Shown: in pieces, positions 36,893 to 49,299 of the stretch | How positions within the stretch are numbered: position 1 is the stretch's first letter | Layout: each line of letters begins with the position of its first letter | NCBI RefSeq assembly: GCF_021729885.1 | Contig: NZ_CP063401.1 | Span: forward strand, 1,364,001 to 1,428,000 | Length of the DNA: 64,000 bases | DNA from: Devosia sp. SL43 | GTDB lineage: Bacteria; Pseudomonadota; Alphaproteobacteria; Rhizobiales; Devosiaceae | Reading direction: 5' to 3' | Notes under the pieces: model-generated | What the model was told of the DNA's origin: nothing | Databases searched by the model: none | What the model saw: the letters and a program-made list of their open reading frames with translations, nothing else | Position numbers and translations under genes: made by a program

Positions 36893-37813
36893 CTAGAAAC
36901 CGAGGTTGTTCGGAACCGGTGGGGCCTCGTTGAGCACGGTAATCTTGATGCGCTCGTTGGCCGCCTGATAGGGGTCGTTGGGGAAGAACGGGTCGGAGGT
37001 CGAGCGGCCACTGACCGACTTGATGCGGTCGTCAGCCAGGCCGAACTCTCCCAGCAGCGCACGCACGACGTTGGCGCGGTCGGCGGATAGCTCCCACGAG
37101 CCGTAGCGAGGATTGGCGTAGTTGCCGCCTGCCGCGACATGGCCCGAGATGGTGATCTGGTTGGACAGTTTCTGCAGGATCGGTCCCAGGGCAGCGATGG
37201 CGACGCGCGCTTCCTCGGTGGGGTATTTCGACCCTTCCGGGAACATCGGGCGCCCTTCCTGATCGACAATCTGGATATCGAGGCCCTCTTCGGTCACTTC
37301 GAGCAGCAGGTTGTCGGAAATCTCGGTGATATCCGGCAGGGCCTGCCAGGCCTGGCGAATGCTGGCGGCGGCGCTGTGGAAGGCCTGATCGTTACTCGAC
37401 TTCAGGTCCGCATTGGCGGCACCCATTGCAGCATCGGCTTCGCCATCATCACCCTCACGACCGCCGGTGCCGGCATCTGGCTGACCCTTGCTGGTGCTTT
37501 CAGGCGAGATCGAGACGTCGCGCATACCATCGACGGACGAGCCGGCCATGCGGGCACCATCGGTATCGAGGGCCGTACCGCCCATGATGCCGCCAGCGCC
37601 GCTTGTGGTCAGCGACACATTGGGTGGCGAGAAATAGTCGGCCAGCCCTTCCTTCTGCTCCGGCGTGGTCATACTGATCAGCCAGAGCAGCAGGAAGAAG
37701 GCCATCATTGCCGTCACGAAGTCGGCGTAAGCGATCTTCCAGGCGCCGCCATGGTGACCATGGGCGGCCTTCTTGACCTTCTTGATGATGATCGGCTGGT
37801 CGTACCCGGCCAT
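36893..37813 (-). CDS. motB: Flagellar motor stator protein MotB
   Basis: A 306-residue stator subunit. The N-terminal helix has the proton-binding Asp in IAYADFVTAMMAFFLLLWLIS. A plug and long linker follow. The C-terminal OmpA-like domain contains QITISGHVAAGG and the ELSADRANVVRALL helix for peptidoglycan binding. It follows motA by 18 nt. The complex couples proton flow to flagellar rotation. Other flagellar genes are not in the window. Confidence 0.95.
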   Translation of the reverse strand: MAGYDQPIIIKKVKKAAHGHHGGAWKIAYADFVTAMMAFFLLLWLISMTTPEQKEGLADYFSPPNVSLTTSGAGGIMGGTALDTDGARMAGSSVDGMRDVSISPESTSKGQPDAGTGGREGDDGEADAAMGAANADLKSSNDQAFHSAAASIRQAWQALPDITEISDNLLLEVTEEGLDIQIVDQEGRPMFPEGSKYPTEEARVAIAALGPILQKLSNQITISGHVAAGGNYANPRYGSWELSADRANVVRALLGEFGLADDRIKSVSGRSTSDPFFPNDPYQAANERIKITVLNEAPPVPNNLGF

Positions 37814-37831
37814 GGTCTAGCTATCCTTGGC

Positions 37832-38695
37832 TCAAGTCGCAGCGGGCATGTTGGATGTCGCTGCATCAACCTCGGCGAAGGTCGGACGGTCTTCCGACAG
37901 CAGCGCCTTGCGGGCAAATTCGATGGCCATGACCGGCACCTGACCGCTGATATGGGCCAGCATGCCTGCCTTGAGGCACTGGAAATACTTGGATTCGGCC
38001 TGGTAGATATTGCCCAACGACTGGGCAAAGGGCGCAAAGAAGCCATAGGCGACGAAAACGCCGAAGAACGTACCCACGAGAGCGCCACCGATCATGTGGC
38101 CCAGCACTTCGGGCGGCTCGCTGATGGCGCCCATGGTATGGATCACGCCGAGCACGGCGGCCACGATGCCCAGAGCAGGCGTGCCGTCGGCCAGGGCCTG
38201 CACGGCAGCCACGATACGGTGCTGCTCCTGGTGGTGCGTTTCGAGTTCCTCGTCCATGAGCGCTTCCATCTCATGCACATTGTTGGAACCCAGCGTCACC
38301 ATGCGCAGGTAGTCGCACACGAACTCGACGGCATGGTGGTCCTTGGCGAAAAGCGGAAACCGGTTGAACAGCGTCGATTCATGCGGATTTTCGATGTGCT
38401 GCTCCAGCGCCAGGATGCCCTTGGATTGCACGAGCTTGTAGAGGCTGAACTGCATTGCCAGCAGCTCGACATAGGCGGCCTTCTTGTATTTCGGCCCCTT
38501 GAACAGCGTGCCGAAGGACCCCAGCGTGCCCTTGATCACCGGACCGGTATTGCCGATCACGAACGCGCCGATGGCCGCGCCCAGAATGATGAGAAATTCC
38601 ATCGGCTGCCATAGCACGATGAAGTGCCCACCAACGCCGGCATAGCCGCCCATGACGCAGGCAACGACCACAACGATACCGATTATGAGACGCAT
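37832..38695 (-). CDS. motA: Flagellar motor stator protein MotA
   Basis: A 287-residue membrane protein: LIIGIVVVVACVMGGYAG and PMEFLIILGAAIGAFVIGN at the N-terminus, a cytoplasmic loop, then the conserved DGTPALGIVAAVLGVIHTM and GALVGTFFGVFVAYGFFAP helices that line the channel. Pairs with MotB in the stator. The ATG at 38695 is used because the only upstream alternative is a TTG without a clear ribosome-binding site. Confidence 0.95.
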   Translation of the reverse strand: MRLIIGIVVVVACVMGGYAGVGGHFIVLWQPMEFLIILGAAIGAFVIGNTGPVIKGTLGSFGTLFKGPKYKKAAYVELLAMQFSLYKLVQSKGILALEQHIENPHESTLFNRFPLFAKDHHAVEFVCDYLRMVTLGSNNVHEMEALMDEELETHHQEQHRIVAAVQALADGTPALGIVAAVLGVIHTMGAISEPPEVLGHMIGGALVGTFFGVFVAYGFFAPFAQSLGNIYQAESKYFQCLKAGMLAHISGQVPVMAIEFARKALLSEDRPTFAEVDAATSNMPAAT

Positions 38696-38883
38696 GGCAC
38701 CCGTACTCTCGACAATAGGCAAGTCGCCGACAGAACACGGTCGACCGCGCCAGCACTATCAGGGCATTAGCCTTAACAGCCGGTGTATTCCCGCATCGAC
38801 TCCAGCAGGCGTGATTGTCGCAGCTGTATGAGCGACGCATCAGAAATCCGGCGCTTCCTGGCGTAGTCGGTGACGTTGGTCGT

Positions 38884-39519
38884 TTAGGCCACAACGGGCT
38901 TCTGCGCGACGATGAACACGGCCTTGCCCTTGCCCGGCTGCCATTGATGGACAATGGCAAAGCCCGCTGACGACAGGCTGTGCACCAGTTGCGCGCTGGT
39001 CATCACATCCAGGTGCGGCAGGGCGCCAAGCGCCTTGCCGATCGGCGCGAGGAATTTGAAGAATGGCATCGTGTCGCCGATGCATGTCGTGCTGGAGATG
39101 AAGTAACCACCCGGCTTCAGCATGCGAAAGACCTTGGCGATGACAGCGGCCTTGTCGGGCAGCAGGTGCAGGATGCTGAGACCCAAAATGGCATCGTAGC
39201 GGCCGTGCTCCTCTGCCATATCCCCGATATCGGCGCGCTCGAAGCTGACATTGTCGACCCTTGCTTCCCTGGCCTTGGTTCGGGCGATGTCGAGCATGCC
39301 TTCGGAGAAATCGATCGCCGTGATGTGCCGGACGAATGGAGCGTGGATGATGGCCGTGCCGCCGGTACCACAGCCAAAATCAAGCACCTCCATGTCGGGC
39401 CGGAAGTAGCGCTGCGTGGCCTGGAGCTTGGTGCGATAGGCGGCTTCGTCGGCAATGGGCTGACGCGCATACTTGTCGGCCATCCGGTCCCAAAACCTGC
39501 TTGCTTCAGCCATCGCCAT
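38884..39519 (-). CDS. Class I SAM-dependent methyltransferase
   Basis: A 211-residue protein with the SAM-binding motif I VLDFGCGTGGTAI, an acidic ribose-binding ITAIDFSEGMLD, and FRMLKPGGYFISSTT (motif post-II). It resembles small-molecule methyltransferases with no cap domain, so the acceptor cannot be told. The start at 39519 has GGAGA nearby. It is divergent from the LysR gene, which may control it. Confidence 0.85.
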   Translation of the reverse strand: MAMAEASRFWDRMADKYARQPIADEAAYRTKLQATQRYFRPDMEVLDFGCGTGGTAIIHAPFVRHITAIDFSEGMLDIARTKAREARVDNVSFERADIGDMAEEHGRYDAILGLSILHLLPDKAAVIAKVFRMLKPGGYFISSTTCIGDTMPFFKFLAPIGKALGALPHLDVMTSAQLVHSLSSAGFAIVHQWQPGKGKAVFIVAQKPVVA

Positions 39520-39605
39520 TCTGGTCTCCCGCTCTCGCACCAAAATCGCACCTTCGATCACTCAACGAAATTGCTGAAATCTGGAATAGCGATATACGTA
39601 TTTGC

Positions 39606-40508
39606 ATGAGTAGCAACCTTGGCGCCTTCGACTGGAACCAGATCCGCGCCTTTCTCGCCACCGTGGAGACTGGCTCGTTGTCGGCGGCGGCGCGCAGCCT
39701 TGGCCTGACCCAGCCCACCCTAAGCCGGCAGGTCGCGGCGCTCGAGCGCGATCTTGGCGTGATGCTGTTCGAACGATTGGGCCGCGCGCTTGTGCTGACC
39801 AGTGCGGGGGCTGAGCTTGCTGGGTCCGTGCGCGACATGGGCGAAGCAGCGCGCCGTGTCTCGCTGGCAGCATCGAGCCAGTCGCAATCCATTTCCGGCC
39901 TGGTGCGCATTTCGGCCAGCGACGTGGTCGCCACTTATCTGCTGCCGAACGCCCTCAAGCGGCTGCACGAGATTGCCCCCAGCATCCAGATCGATGTGGT
40001 TGCCGCCAATACGGTGAGCGACTTGATGCGCCGCGAGGCCGATATCGCCATCCGGCATCTTCGCCCTACCCAGCCCGACCTGGTGGCGCGGCGCTGCCCG
40101 GATACGACGGCGCGCCTCTATGCGGCGACCAGCTGGCTTGATCGGCATGGACGCCCCGCCACGGGTGCCGACCTCGCTGGTGCCGCGCTGATCGGTTACA
40201 CCGAAACCGGTGACCTTGTAGCGGAGCTCAATGCCCGGGGTCTGCCGGTGACGGCGAGCAGTTTCACCTGGACGTCGGGTAGCGTCGTCGTCGCCTGGGA
40301 AATGATCCGGCAGGGCCTTGGCCCCGGCGTCATGTTCAGCCTGGTCGCCGACGCCGATCCAAGCGTGGAACCGGTTTTGCCCGGGATAGCGCCCTTCCCC
40401 GTGCCGATGTGGCTCGCGACCCATCGCGAATTGCACACTAGTCGCCGCATCCGTCTGGTGTTCGACTTTCTCGCCGACATGCTCATGGGCGCGATCGGGA
40501 GAGACTGA
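39606..40508 (+). CDS. LysR-family transcriptional regulator
   Basis: A 300-residue LTTR. Winged-helix domain at about residues 8-66: IRAFLATVETGSLSAAARSLGLTQPTLSRQVAALERDLG. The effector domain spans about 90-295. It is divergent from the methyltransferase gene with an 86-bp intergenic region, the usual arrangement for a LysR regulator and its target. The inducer is unknown. Confidence 0.92.
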   Translation: MSSNLGAFDWNQIRAFLATVETGSLSAAARSLGLTQPTLSRQVAALERDLGVMLFERLGRALVLTSAGAELAGSVRDMGEAARRVSLAASSQSQSISGLVRISASDVVATYLLPNALKRLHEIAPSIQIDVVAANTVSDLMRREADIAIRHLRPTQPDLVARRCPDTTARLYAATSWLDRHGRPATGADLAGAALIGYTETGDLVAELNARGLPVTASSFTWTSGSVVVAWEMIRQGLGPGVMFSLVADADPSVEPVLPGIAPFPVPMWLATHRELHTSRRIRLVFDFLADMLMGAIGRD

Positions 40509-40589
40509 AGGCCGACAGGATTCCGATGGTGTTTCTATCGAGGCTTGGGCTAGGTGTTGGCGATCACCGATCCTGCGTCACCAGGTGCC

Positions 40590-42083
40590 ATGCCCACCCA
40601 TATCCTCGTCATCGACCAGAGCACGACAGCGACACGGGCGCTTGTCTTCGACCCCGCGCAGGATATTGTCGGCGAAGGCAGCATGGAGGTCACCCAGCAC
40701 CAGTTCGAGCCCGACCGGGTAGAGCAGGTGCCGGAGGAAATCTGGGCGACCTGCCTGTGGGCCTGCGAAACGGCAATCCGGCGCGCCGGCATCACAGCCC
40801 GCGACATTGCCGGCATTGGCATTGCCAACCAGCGTTCGACGGTCGTCGTCTGGGATCGCGCCACAGGGCGAGCCATCCACAATGCCATCGTCTGGCGCGA
40901 CCAGCGAACCGCCTCCGCCTGTGGCGAGCTGTTCCATGCCGGCCACGAACCGATGGTTCGCAAGAAGACGGGTCTGCTGATCCATCCGTTCTTCTCCGCG
41001 CTCAAGATCAAATGGCTGCTCGACAATGTCGAGGGCGCGCGTGAACGAGCCGAGCGCGGCGAACTGGCATTCGGAACGATCGACAGTTTCCTGATCTGGC
41101 GGCTGACCGGTGGCAAGGTGCATGCCACCGATGCGACCAATGCGGCCCAGACGTCCCTGTTCGATATCGGCACCAACAATTGGGACAGCGAACTGCTCGA
41201 TCTCTTCGCCGTGCCATCGCAAATCCTGCCCGAGGTGAAGGACAGTGCTGACGACTATGGGGCCTCCGAGGCTGACATTTTCGGCGCCCCGGTACCCATC
41301 CTGGGCGTCGTCGGCAATCAGCAGGCGGCGCTGATCGGCCAGGCCTGCTTCGCGCCCGGCATGCTCAAGGCCACCTATGACGAGCACTGCTTTGCCATGC
41401 TCAATACCGGCGACGACATCGTCAACTCGGACAATCGCCTGCTGACCACCATTGCCTACCGGCTCGACGGCAAGCCGACCTACGCCATTGAGGGCGCGGT
41501 GGTATTCGTCGGCGGCGGGCTGCAATGGCTGCATGACGACATCGCGCTGATCGACAATTGGGGCCAACTCGACGGCCTGGCTGCGTCGTCGGACCCGGCC
41601 TTGCCGATTTATATGGTCCCCGGCTTCATCGGCGGCGGCGCCGACTGGCTCGAAGTCGAAGCCCGTGGCGCCATCATCGGCCTGAGCCTTGGTACACGAC
41701 CCGCCGACCTGGTGCGGGCTGCGCTCGAAGCGGCCGGCTATCAGTCGCATGACCTGTTCAAGACCATGCGCGAGGACTGGGGCAGCACCAGCGATGTCAT
41801 CATCCGGGCCGATGGCGACGTGACGGCGTCGGACTGGAACATGCAATTTCTGGCCGACATTACCCTGATGCCGGTGGTGCGCACGAACTCGTCGGAAATC
41901 ATTGCGATGGGCGCCGCCTGGCTCGCAGCCTGGCGCGCCGGGCTGTGGCCCGACCAGGCAGACTTCGCCAGCCGCCGTTACAAGAGCCGGGAGTTTCACC
42001 CGCGCATGGCTGAGGACCAGCGACAGGCGAAACTGGCCGGTTGGCGCGATGCGACGGGTCGCGTGGCGCCGCTGCCCCGCTAG
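40590..42083 (+). CDS. FGGY-family glycerol-kinase-like protein with altered active site
   Basis: A 497-residue protein of the FGGY fold and clearly nearest glycerol kinase in order of motifs: ILVIDQSTTATRALVFD, GIGIANQRSTVVVW, LLIHPFFSALKIKWLL and GVVGNQQAALIGQ. Compared with E. coli GlpK residues, Glu84 is Ser83 (NQRET to NQRST), Tyr135 is Phe134, the catalytic Asp245 is Asn243 (GDQQ to GNQQ) and the phosphate-binding GTG (266-268) is DEH (264-266). Gly12 is Ser11. It therefore probably does not phosphorylate glycerol by the usual mechanism. The 278-residue TIM-barrel gene follows by 70 nt. Confidence 0.8.
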   Translation: MPTHILVIDQSTTATRALVFDPAQDIVGEGSMEVTQHQFEPDRVEQVPEEIWATCLWACETAIRRAGITARDIAGIGIANQRSTVVVWDRATGRAIHNAIVWRDQRTASACGELFHAGHEPMVRKKTGLLIHPFFSALKIKWLLDNVEGARERAERGELAFGTIDSFLIWRLTGGKVHATDATNAAQTSLFDIGTNNWDSELLDLFAVPSQILPEVKDSADDYGASEADIFGAPVPILGVVGNQQAALIGQACFAPGMLKATYDEHCFAMLNTGDDIVNSDNRLLTTIAYRLDGKPTYAIEGAVVFVGGGLQWLHDDIALIDNWGQLDGLAASSDPALPIYMVPGFIGGGADWLEVEARGAIIGLSLGTRPADLVRAALEAAGYQSHDLFKTMREDWGSTSDVIIRADGDVTASDWNMQFLADITLMPVVRTNSSEIIAMGAAWLAAWRAGLWPDQADFASRRYKSREFHPRMAEDQRQAKLAGWRDATGRVAPLPR

Positions 42084-42153
42084 GACATCGAGCCTTGCCC
42101 GGGATGAAGGCCGCCTGATAGAGCTCATCACGCCGCACCACCAGGAGCCGTCC

Positions 42154-42990
42154 ATGGCGCAAAGGCTTGCCATCCTGCAGTCACTCTGGGCCATGCAGAA
42201 CCTGCGCGACGAGCCGGTCCAGCCGGCGCTGGAAGCCCAGATCGAGCGGATCAAGACCGCCAGCTTCGACGGGCTGGGCGCCATGTGGGAAGACGATGCC
42301 GCGGCGCGGCTGGTCGCCAATATCGCCAGGGCCGAGGGCCTGATTGTCGAAGGCACCTGCCTGCCCGATAGCCTCGATGCGCTGCGCGATCACATCAACC
42401 GCGCCCATCGCTTTCCGATCCATCATCTCAACGTGCAGCTTCGCATGCTGCCGCCAACGGCCGACGCCGCGGTGCAACTGCTCGAAACCATCCGCCCGAT
42501 CATCGCCGCCTCGGACATTCCGGTCTATCTCGAAACCCATCGCGGCCGCATTTCCAACGACCTGCTGGTCATGGTGGAACTGATCGAGCGCCTGCCTGAT
42601 CTCAAGCTGCTGGCCGACCTGTCGCATTATGTGGTGGCCCGCGAGCTCGAACTGCCCATCGACGCGGACACCGCCGCCCGGATCTCGACCATTCTCGACC
42701 ATGCCTGGGCCTTTCACGGTCGCGTCGCCGGCAGCGGACAGGTGCAGTTGCCGATCAGCTTCCCGCAGCATGCGCCATGGTTCGACCAGTTCGAACGCTG
42801 GTGGACGGAGGGCTTCGCCAGCTGGCGCCGCCGTGCCGCGCCTGACGCCCGCCTCACCTTCACCTGCGAACTGGGTCCGCAGCCCTATGCCATATCGGGC
42901 AGCGATGGCCGCGACCTCACCGACCGCTGGGCCGAGTCGCTGCTGCTCAAGCAGATGGCCGAGCGGGCCTGGGCGCAATCGCAGGGCTAA
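42154..42990 (+). CDS. Sugar phosphate isomerase/epimerase-like TIM-barrel protein
   Basis: A 278-residue protein, probably of the AP endonuclease 2-like (xylose isomerase-like) TIM-barrel superfamily. HINRAHRFPIHHLNVQLRM, IPVYLETHRGRISNDLLVM and LKLLADLSHYV carry candidate metal ligands (Glu, His, Asp). AGGAG precedes the ATG. The substrate is unknown; adjacency to the kinase-like gene suggests a shared pathway. Confidence 0.6.
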   Translation: MAQRLAILQSLWAMQNLRDEPVQPALEAQIERIKTASFDGLGAMWEDDAAARLVANIARAEGLIVEGTCLPDSLDALRDHINRAHRFPIHHLNVQLRMLPPTADAAVQLLETIRPIIAASDIPVYLETHRGRISNDLLVMVELIERLPDLKLLADLSHYVVARELELPIDADTAARISTILDHAWAFHGRVAGSGQVQLPISFPQHAPWFDQFERWWTEGFASWRRRAAPDARLTFTCELGPQPYAISGSDGRDLTDRWAESLLLKQMAERAWAQSQG

Positions 42991-43061
42991 GCCAATCACG
43001 TCAGTGTCGGTTGCTGCGCCGCAACCTGCCGACTACGGTTTCCCCGATTCAGGGAGCACCC

Positions 43062-43556
43062 ATGTCCAAAGCCTTGCCCATCGCCCTCGCTCTGCTGCTT
43101 GCCACACCGACTCTGGCCGAAGAGTGGCACTACGAAAACGCCAGCGTGCCGATCGCCTATTTCGACACTGGCGCCGCGCAACTGCAATTCGCCTGCCGCG
43201 GCGGCGACCTGGCGCTGGGCTTCTGGGTCCGCAAGCCCAATGCAGCGGTGGCGCAGGCGGGATCGATGAGCGTCGCCATTACCCCCGACGCTGCCGCAGA
43301 CAGCCCCGTCTCGGCGACCTCGGGCACGAGCTTCGCGCAGGAAATCCCCCTCATCCACAGCGACGGCAGCTCAGTGATCGTGCGCGGCCCGGTAGCGCGG
43401 CAATGGGCGCGGATCGCGCAGCAGGCGGGGGAAACGATCCGGGTGGCCTATGTCCGGCAGAAGGCGTCGGGTGCACTGGAGGCGTTCGATGTGACCGTGT
43501 TTGGCGCAAAGGGGTCAAAATCCGCGATCGGGAAGGTGTTGGAGCGGTGTGGGTAG
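43062..43556 (+). CDS. Secreted protein of unknown function
   Basis: A 164-residue protein with a signal peptide (MSKALPIALALLLATPTLA, cleavage near TLA|EEW). The mature part is beta-rich with one internal Cys (LQFACRGGD) and a C-terminal Cys (LERCG), which may form a disulfide. Not recognised as a named family. It follows the TIM-barrel gene by 71 nt. Confidence 0.7.
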   Translation: MSKALPIALALLLATPTLAEEWHYENASVPIAYFDTGAAQLQFACRGGDLALGFWVRKPNAAVAQAGSMSVAITPDAAADSPVSATSGTSFAQEIPLIHSDGSSVIVRGPVARQWARIAQQAGETIRVAYVRQKASGALEAFDVTVFGAKGSKSAIGKVLERCG

Positions 43557-43961
43557 CCCAGGACATGCATGAACGCCGCCCGGCCTTGCGGCGTCGCGAG
43601 ATCACGGCATGAAGCGGCTTTCACCCCGACGGCTTGCGCCGCCTGTTTGAGTTATTGAAGAGGCGAAAGCCGCTTCACACGACTGGGGTTTTGGGCAGGT
43701 TGGTCAGGTACGCTGATGTTGCAAGCGCAGCTGCTCGATTTCCCCTGCCTGGACCAGGCGACCCCGATCCACCCATCTCCCCGCCCGATGCTTCGTCGGC
43801 ACCGCGTGAGCGGCGGGGATGGGTGGAGTATGTCAGAGCCGATTGGGGGCGGGGATAACTTTTCGGAGAAACTGGTCAAGCGGATGAGAGGGAAGCAGCC
43901 GTTACCGACCCCAATGCAGTCATTCGCGCTGTAGACGCCAGAGCACAAAAGCGGTCAGTCG
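43557..43961. other. 405-bp intergenic region with palindromic repeat
   Basis: No gene was seen. It holds the composite repeat at 43610-43858 (separate entry). The remaining sequence carries nothing recognised. Confidence 0.5.
43610..43858. repeat. Composite palindromic intergenic repeat, copy 2
   Basis: TGAAGCGGCTTTC (43610-43622) pairs with GAAAGCCGCTTCA (43665-43677). The reverse complement of the right arm contains GGCTTTCGCCTC, also present in copy 1. A second stem (CCACCCATC/TCCCCGCC with GGCGGGGATGGGTGG) lies at about 43768-43828, and the element ends TTGGGGGCGGGGATAA, close to the copy 1 end TTGGGGGTGGGGATAA. Confidence 0.6.
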
Positions 43962-44573
43962 TTACCAGTCTGAGGGCACTAACGTGCCAACTTCTGTGCG
44001 TTCGTCGGATAGAACCTCCTCATTGTGCCGGTGCTTCTCGATCATCCGGTTCAGCCGGCGCTTTTGCTGTGCTCGGTCATCGGCCATGATGTTCGGGAAG
44101 AGCATTCTGACCTTCTCGCGCATCTCGCCAGGGTACATGGCTTTGTCGTTGACCCCGTACCACCAAGCTTGAAACACCTGCGCCTCGACGGGCAACCGCT
44201 TGGTGATAGCCAGATAATCCCACCATCCGAGAAATAGAACAACGTCGTTGGCCTTGTCGGTAAAGCCGGCCATTACCTTTTCGTCGTCTCGGTCAGGATC
44301 AGTGCGATCCGTGCGCGTGTAATGCTTGATCGCGTTCCAGTAGATGTTCCGCTCTTTCCGAAGCGCCTTTACGTCCGGGAATGAGGTTGTGCCAATGAGA
44401 TGGGTCGAAATCGTCGTGATGCCGGCCTTTTGGGCGATACGCTCGATGACTTCGCTCCCTCCGCAAGCAAGCGCCTGGACGGAGAGCGGGTCCTTGTTCC
44501 GGATAAATAGCGAAAGCGCGGTACCTAGCTGATGGCGGGCAATGCGGACGGGGATTTCGGAGCCTTCGACCAT
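43962..44573 (-). CDS. Hypothetical accessory protein (possibly HEPN-like)
   Basis: A 203-residue protein of no confidently recognised family. It has an N-terminal helical region (RIARHQLGTALSLFI) and an ACGGSEVIERIAQKAG segment, then RNIYWNAIKHYTRTD, loosely resembling the conserved Arg/Asn...His segment of HEPN-type proteins. I recall similar domain-sized proteins in Bradyrhizobium. This assignment is weak. It is followed upstream by a DUF4238 gene in the same direction. Confidence 0.45.
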   Translation of the reverse strand: MVEGSEIPVRIARHQLGTALSLFIRNKDPLSVQALACGGSEVIERIAQKAGITTISTHLIGTTSFPDVKALRKERNIYWNAIKHYTRTDRTDPDRDDEKVMAGFTDKANDVVLFLGWWDYLAITKRLPVEAQVFQAWWYGVNDKAMYPGEMREKVRMLFPNIMADDRAQQKRRLNRMIEKHRHNEEVLSDERTEVGTLVPSDW

Positions 44574-44668
44574 GCAGTCCTACCGTGCGAAAAGCGTCTG
44601 GTTTCTTGCACCTTCGCTCAAAAGCGCCTTTCCGCAAAATACCCCTGAATGTCCGCCGGAAAGCTGCC

Positions 44669-45556
44669 TCATCCAAGCAGATATTCCGAGGTCGTGAAGT
44701 AGTCAGGGGTTTCGTAATTCACTCGGGACAACGAGGCGATCAAAGCATGAGATCGCCCGGCGATCATCACGGATTGCCTTGTCATTGCCTCGTTCATCGT
44801 CCGAAGTTGCTCCCTGGTGAGCTGCTCTACGTGAACTGTCTTGGCTTGCGAGCAGTAGCCGAGCGCAACGTCACTCGCGACCGGCATGAACGAGATTTTG
44901 CCGCCAGGTGCCTCTTCAGCAGCGGGTCCGACCTTGGCCATTGCGGTGGGGTGATCTCCAAGAACGAAGGCGGCATTTCGCGGTGCCAAGTATACAGCCA
45001 GACCCCTGCTTCGCATCTCCACAAGAAGCCCCTCGGGAGGACCGGATGCTTGAGCAGCAATACGGGCGTTCCGCTTGATCCTGTCGACGTCTTCAAGGTC
45101 AGTCATCCAGGCCCTGTCGGCATCTGTCCAGCGCGGCTGATTGGCAACCTCTTCTAAAGCGGCGTTAAACTCGTCATCGCTTAGGAAACGGGAATGCCAG
45201 GCTGCAGATCGCTTGTCCGAATAGTAGCGGAAGTGGTGGAGGAACTCCCAAACTTCGTTCCCCATTCTGGGCGTCTTTCCCGCCCTGACGATGCCGAGAA
45301 GTTGGCGGAGGAATTGAGCTCCCGTAGACTCAAGTTTCGAGAAGCCATACTCCAACGAGACGTCGCGTTCACCCTCGTCGCCGATGAAGGTGTAGAGATC
45401 ATCTTCCAAGAACAGGTTTTCCGGTGTGGTGACCTTTACATCACCAACGGCAAAACTTCGGCGCCAGAAATGCAGCCCTCCCATGTCATTGATGAAATTC
45501 CTTAGGATCATCCGGGGAATGTAGTGGTGTCGGCGAGGTGCTCTGTTGCTAGACAT
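44669..45556 (-). CDS. DUF4238 domain protein
   Basis: A 295-residue protein opening with RRHHYIPRMILRNF, the signature of DUF4238. The rest is mixed alpha-helical with VYLAPRNAAFVLGDHPTAMAKV and FMPVASDVALGY segments. The biochemical role is unknown. DUF4238 genes are typical of variable genome regions. It stands 95 nt upstream of the HEPN-like gene on the same strand. Confidence 0.78.
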   Translation of the reverse strand: MSSNRAPRRHHYIPRMILRNFINDMGGLHFWRRSFAVGDVKVTTPENLFLEDDLYTFIGDEGERDVSLEYGFSKLESTGAQFLRQLLGIVRAGKTPRMGNEVWEFLHHFRYYSDKRSAAWHSRFLSDDEFNAALEEVANQPRWTDADRAWMTDLEDVDRIKRNARIAAQASGPPEGLLVEMRSRGLAVYLAPRNAAFVLGDHPTAMAKVGPAAEEAPGGKISFMPVASDVALGYCSQAKTVHVEQLTREQLRTMNEAMTRQSVMIAGRSHALIASLSRVNYETPDYFTTSEYLLG

Positions 45557-45892
45557 TTTCCGACTTCAGCAGATTCGAGCCGAGTCGAACAACGTTGTCG
45601 GTTCGCGCGTTACCCGAAACGTCCGATATCGGCAATGCGTCTGCCAAAAGCCGTCAGTCGCCCTCCCACCCCATGGCAGACTATCCGTGCGCTAAGATGC
45701 AACGGTTGCCGCCACCCCTTCCCTTTCCCACCCTCTTCGGCTAGACAGCCCACCTAACCACCCGGTCCAAGCCTAACCCAAGCGCAGCAACGCCCTGTTG
45801 TCGTGCGCATGCGGTGCGGGTGGTCACGAGCCGGGTGATTCTTTCTTGCCCGACCCTGCGTCCCAGACGCGAACCAGAGTTGAGCGAGCGCC
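45557..45892. other. 336-bp intergenic region upstream of carB
   Basis: No gene, tRNA or riboswitch was recognised. It must hold the promoters of both carB and the divergent DUF4238 gene. No RutR- or ArgR-type palindrome was seen by eye. Confidence 0.5.
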
Positions 45893-49204
<3,312 letters not shown>

Positions 49205-49214
49205 TTGACCCAAG

Positions 49215-49239
49215 GACCTACCCTGAACAGGGGTAGGTC
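49215..49239. terminator. Hairpin after carB
   Basis: GACCTACCC / GGGTAGGTC (9-bp perfect stem) with a 7-nt loop, 10 nt after the carB stop. The following bases (AGCTTGC) do not form a T-run, so this is a weak terminator candidate. Confidence 0.45.
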
Positions 49240-49299
49240 AGCTTGCGACGAAGCCGCATGATGCAGGAGTGACACCATCACTTCTGCATCGGATAGCTC

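Noticed and set aside
40578..42356. 592-codon reading frame opposite the glycerol-kinase-like gene
   Set aside because: No motif, and fully antisense to a gene with strong family motifs.
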